Assembly (NCBI GenBank): GCA_021396245.1
Contig: WNYE01000009.1
Span: 1 to 64,000 of the forward strand
DNA length: 64,000 bases
Origin: Sporothrix humicola
Lineage: Eukaryota; Ascomycota; Sordariomycetes; Ophiostomatales; Ophiostomataceae
Reading direction: 5' to 3'
This document shows positions 62,340-64,000 of the stretch, one piece after another. Under the pieces are notes generated by a model, which worked only from the letters and a program-made list of their open reading frames with translations, was not told where the DNA came from and ran no database searches. Both the position numbers and the translations under genes were made by a program. Within the stretch, counting starts at the first letter, position 1. Each line of letters starts with the position of its first letter.

Positions 62340-62894
62340 GTGTACGCTCAATGTGAGAGCTATTGGTACTATTTTTTTTTTCTTCGAATTGCTTTTCCCT
62401 TTCATTTCCTTTTTTGCATACTTATGGGAGTCTATGGAGTTTCAATGTCTTCTGTCTTTTTGTGTTATTTCTCTCTTTTCTTTTTCTAGGATACCTTGGG
62501 GCGTTCAACGCATACAAAATTGGGAGCATTTTGAGTCAGCGACAAAAGATAACCAAGACTGAGACGGCTCACTCATGAAATCTGGTCACCAGTAGTAGTT
62601 AGTACTACTACATCTATTTACTTTCTATATCTTCAAAACAATATATTTTTGTGTTAAGCAAAGTCTACCGTCCAATGGTATGATATTCGAAAGCAAGACA
62701 AACAAGACAAAAAAGACAAACCGGATAACAAACACTGACAGAAATGCTCGCTCAGCATGCAAATCCAAGAAGACAAAACGAATACGGCAAATCCGATATC
62801 CTCGTCTACCACTGATCAACAGCAGGAAAAACAATCTAGGTATGAATGGCGAAACAAAGAACGAACAAAAAATCAAAATCAATCTCACTCCACC
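62340..62894. other. Convergent intergenic region
   Basis: A 555-bp spacer between two genes that end toward each other. It should hold both 3' UTRs and is AT-rich, with a run of T at about 62370. The hairpin at 62592-62611 is listed separately. No open frame of interest. Confidence 0.6.
62592..62611. terminator. Small hairpin between convergent genes
   Basis: GTAGTAGT (62592-62599) and ACTACTAC (62604-62611) form an 8-bp perfect stem with the loop TAGT. Its place between two convergent genes suits a transcript-end structure, but fungal 3' ends do not require hairpins, so the role is a guess. Confidence 0.3.
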
Positions 62895-64000
62895 TCACTT
62901 CATCCTCTTGGGCCGCCGGTCGGTGGGCGTGTTGGTGTTGGACCCTTGCCGTTTCGATCCGGCTGTTGATGGCGGTGGTGGAGGAACCAACGAAGACGAC
63001 CCCGCCTGTCCCTCCTTCTCAGCCTCCTTGTTCATCTCCGCCAGAATCTCGTCCAGCCGCCGCATGTACGGCTCGCGGTAGCCGTTGACCTGGATGCGCC
63101 GGCGGATGCGTTTCAGCTGGCTGCGCAAATGGGTCTGGTCGGGCAGCAGGGCCAGCACGTCCAGCAAGAAGAAGCCGCCCTTGCCCTTTTCGGGCGACGA
63201 CGAGCCAGAGCCGTCGCTGTTACCGACCAGCCGCTGGTACAGGTTGCGGTCGTCCTGCGTGGCGCCGGCGTGGGCGTCGCGGTTGTGAAAGAAGACGAGG
63301 GCGTGCAGGATCCAGACGAGGGCACGGCCGGCGCTGTGGCGGACCCACGGTTTTGGAGGAGGGTGGTGGTGGTGTGGCTGTTGGTGCTGAAGAAGCAGGA
63401 GGTGGATCTGGTGGACGGCATTCTGGACGTGCTGGGCGGCCCAGGCAACGGTGACGCCTGCTGTGGACTTGTCTTCTGGTGGAAGGAGGGATTGTGGGGA
63501 CGAAGAAGAAGCGGCCGTGACGGTGATGGCTGGTGTTGTCACTGCAGGCGCTGCCCGTCTCATCCTTGGGTCTGGAGGAGGCATCAACAGTCGAGATTTT
63601 TGCTGCTGTTGGAGTTGCTGCTGGATTTGTTGGGGAGACTGTCGGACTTTTAACAGAGCTTCCAGCACGGCCTCGACGCGCTGCTGGATCTTGCGGAACG
63701 GGTCGCGGGCCTTGTCACTGGGCGCCAGCAGCTTGAGGAACATTGCAAAGAACTCGTCGTTGGATACGAGGAGCCGCAAGACGGTACGCTGCAGATCGCC
63801 TCTTTCGACGAGATCGCGGACAATTTGTGCCGGTTGGTCTGCCTTGTCGGTGGTTGCCTTGGGCTTCTTTGTTTGAGAAGTACCATCGTTGCCTTGGCTT
63901 CCAGGCTTTGTTTCTGGTTTCTTTCCTCCAGCCGATATATCAACGTCGTCCTCATCCATGGGATCGGCTTCGCTATCGCTCGATTCATCGTTGTCCTCCT
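62895..64000 (-). CDS. C-terminal part of an unrecognised protein, truncated by the window edge
   Basis: The frame is open from the right edge to the TGA at 62895, at least 368 codons. An ATG at 63957-63959 exists, but the frame continues upstream through an acidic stretch (EDNDESSDSEADP), so the true start probably lies outside the window. Visible parts in order are an acidic, Lys-rich segment; a helical region (IVRDLVERGDLQRTVLRLLVSNDEFF); a Gln-rich run (QQIQQQLQQQQ); a Pro/Ser/Thr linker; and a second helical block (AAQHVQNAVHQIHLLL). After a His/Pro run come GRALVWILHALVFFHNRD and LRSQLKRIRRRIQVNGYREPYMRRLDEILAEMNKEAEKE. The basic C-terminus (RRPKRMK) could be a nuclear signal. I do not recognise the family. 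It is convergent with the CRT10-family gene. No intron is evident in this part. Confidence 0.75.
   Translation of the reverse strand, partial: EDNDESSDSEADPMDEDDVDISAGGKKPETKPGSQGNDGTSQTKKPKATTDKADQPAQIVRDLVERGDLQRTVLRLLVSNDEFFAMFLKLLAPSDKARDPFRKIQQRVEAVLEALLKVRQSPQQIQQQLQQQQKSRLLMPPPDPRMRRAAPAVTTPAITVTAASSSSPQSLLPPEDKSTAGVTVAWAAQHVQNAVHQIHLLLLQHQQPHHHHPPPKPWVRHSAGRALVWILHALVFFHNRDAHAGATQDDRNLYQRLVGNSDGSGSSSPEKGKGGFFLLDVLALLPDQTHLRSQLKRIRRRIQVNGYREPYMRRLDEILAEMNKEAEKEGQAGSSSLVPPPPPSTAGSKRQGSNTNTPTDRRPKRMK

Noticed and set aside
1..64000. CRISPR arrays, rRNA, complete LTR elements and biosynthetic clusters
   Set aside because: I looked for regular spacer arrays, rRNA-like runs, paired long repeats and neighbouring enzyme sets and saw none. 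Divergent elements could still be missed without a search.

Overview
The window reads as genomic DNA of a filamentous ascomycete (Pezizomycotina). The class is probably Sordariomycetes, but that is an impression from protein similarity and was not tested. The spliced genes carry introns of about 57-95 nt with GTAAGT-like donors and CTAAC/CTGAC branch points 5-30 nt before the acceptor. The leaders are long and pyrimidine-rich, and the larger coding regions favour C- or G-ending codons. I saw no operon structure, tRNA, rRNA, CRISPR array or intact transposon.

Layout. (1) 1-80 has a TTAGTCC-rich palindrome that looks like a transposon terminus cut by the window edge. (2) 980-3355 (-) is a divergent protein-kinase-fold gene. 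(3) 3356-16093 is non-coding by eye, with simple repeats and an AT-rich patch. (4) 16094-19569 (+) is a seven-exon Zn2Cys6 transcription factor whose first coding exon appears to be only its ATG. (5) 19570-27648 is non-coding and contains a cluster of the 9-mer GGAAAGAGC just upstream of the next gene. (6) 27649-29086 (+) is a five-exon TauD-like Fe(II)/2-oxoglutarate oxygenase. (7) 29087-51165 is a 22-kb gap without a convincing gene. It holds a degenerate two-module minisatellite at 32.0-32.6 kb and a related duplication at 31.7 kb. (8) 51166-53302 (+) is a seven-transmembrane fungal GPCR of the GprM/MG00532-like type. (9) 55746-57035 (+) is a membrane-anchored GH5 glycoside hydrolase. (10) 59154-62339 (+) is a four-exon CRT10-family protein. 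(11) 62895-64000 (-) is the C-terminal part of an unrecognised protein that runs off the right edge and is convergent with CRT10.

The seven genes do not form an obvious pathway. Several are regulatory (kinase-like protein, Zn-cluster factor, GPCR, CRT10). By my gene models coding sequence covers about 21% of the window (roughly 13.6 kb of 64 kb), which is low for this group. Most long open frames between genes reflect CT-rich composition: they often start only at GTG or TTG and lack the codon bias of the real genes.

The observations most worth a second look are the alternating A/B minisatellite, the ATG-only first exon, the unusual last spacing of the Zn cluster, the DFE/YPD-type kinase motifs, the 22-kb gap and the transposon-like left edge. 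I see no complete novel multi-gene system in this window.
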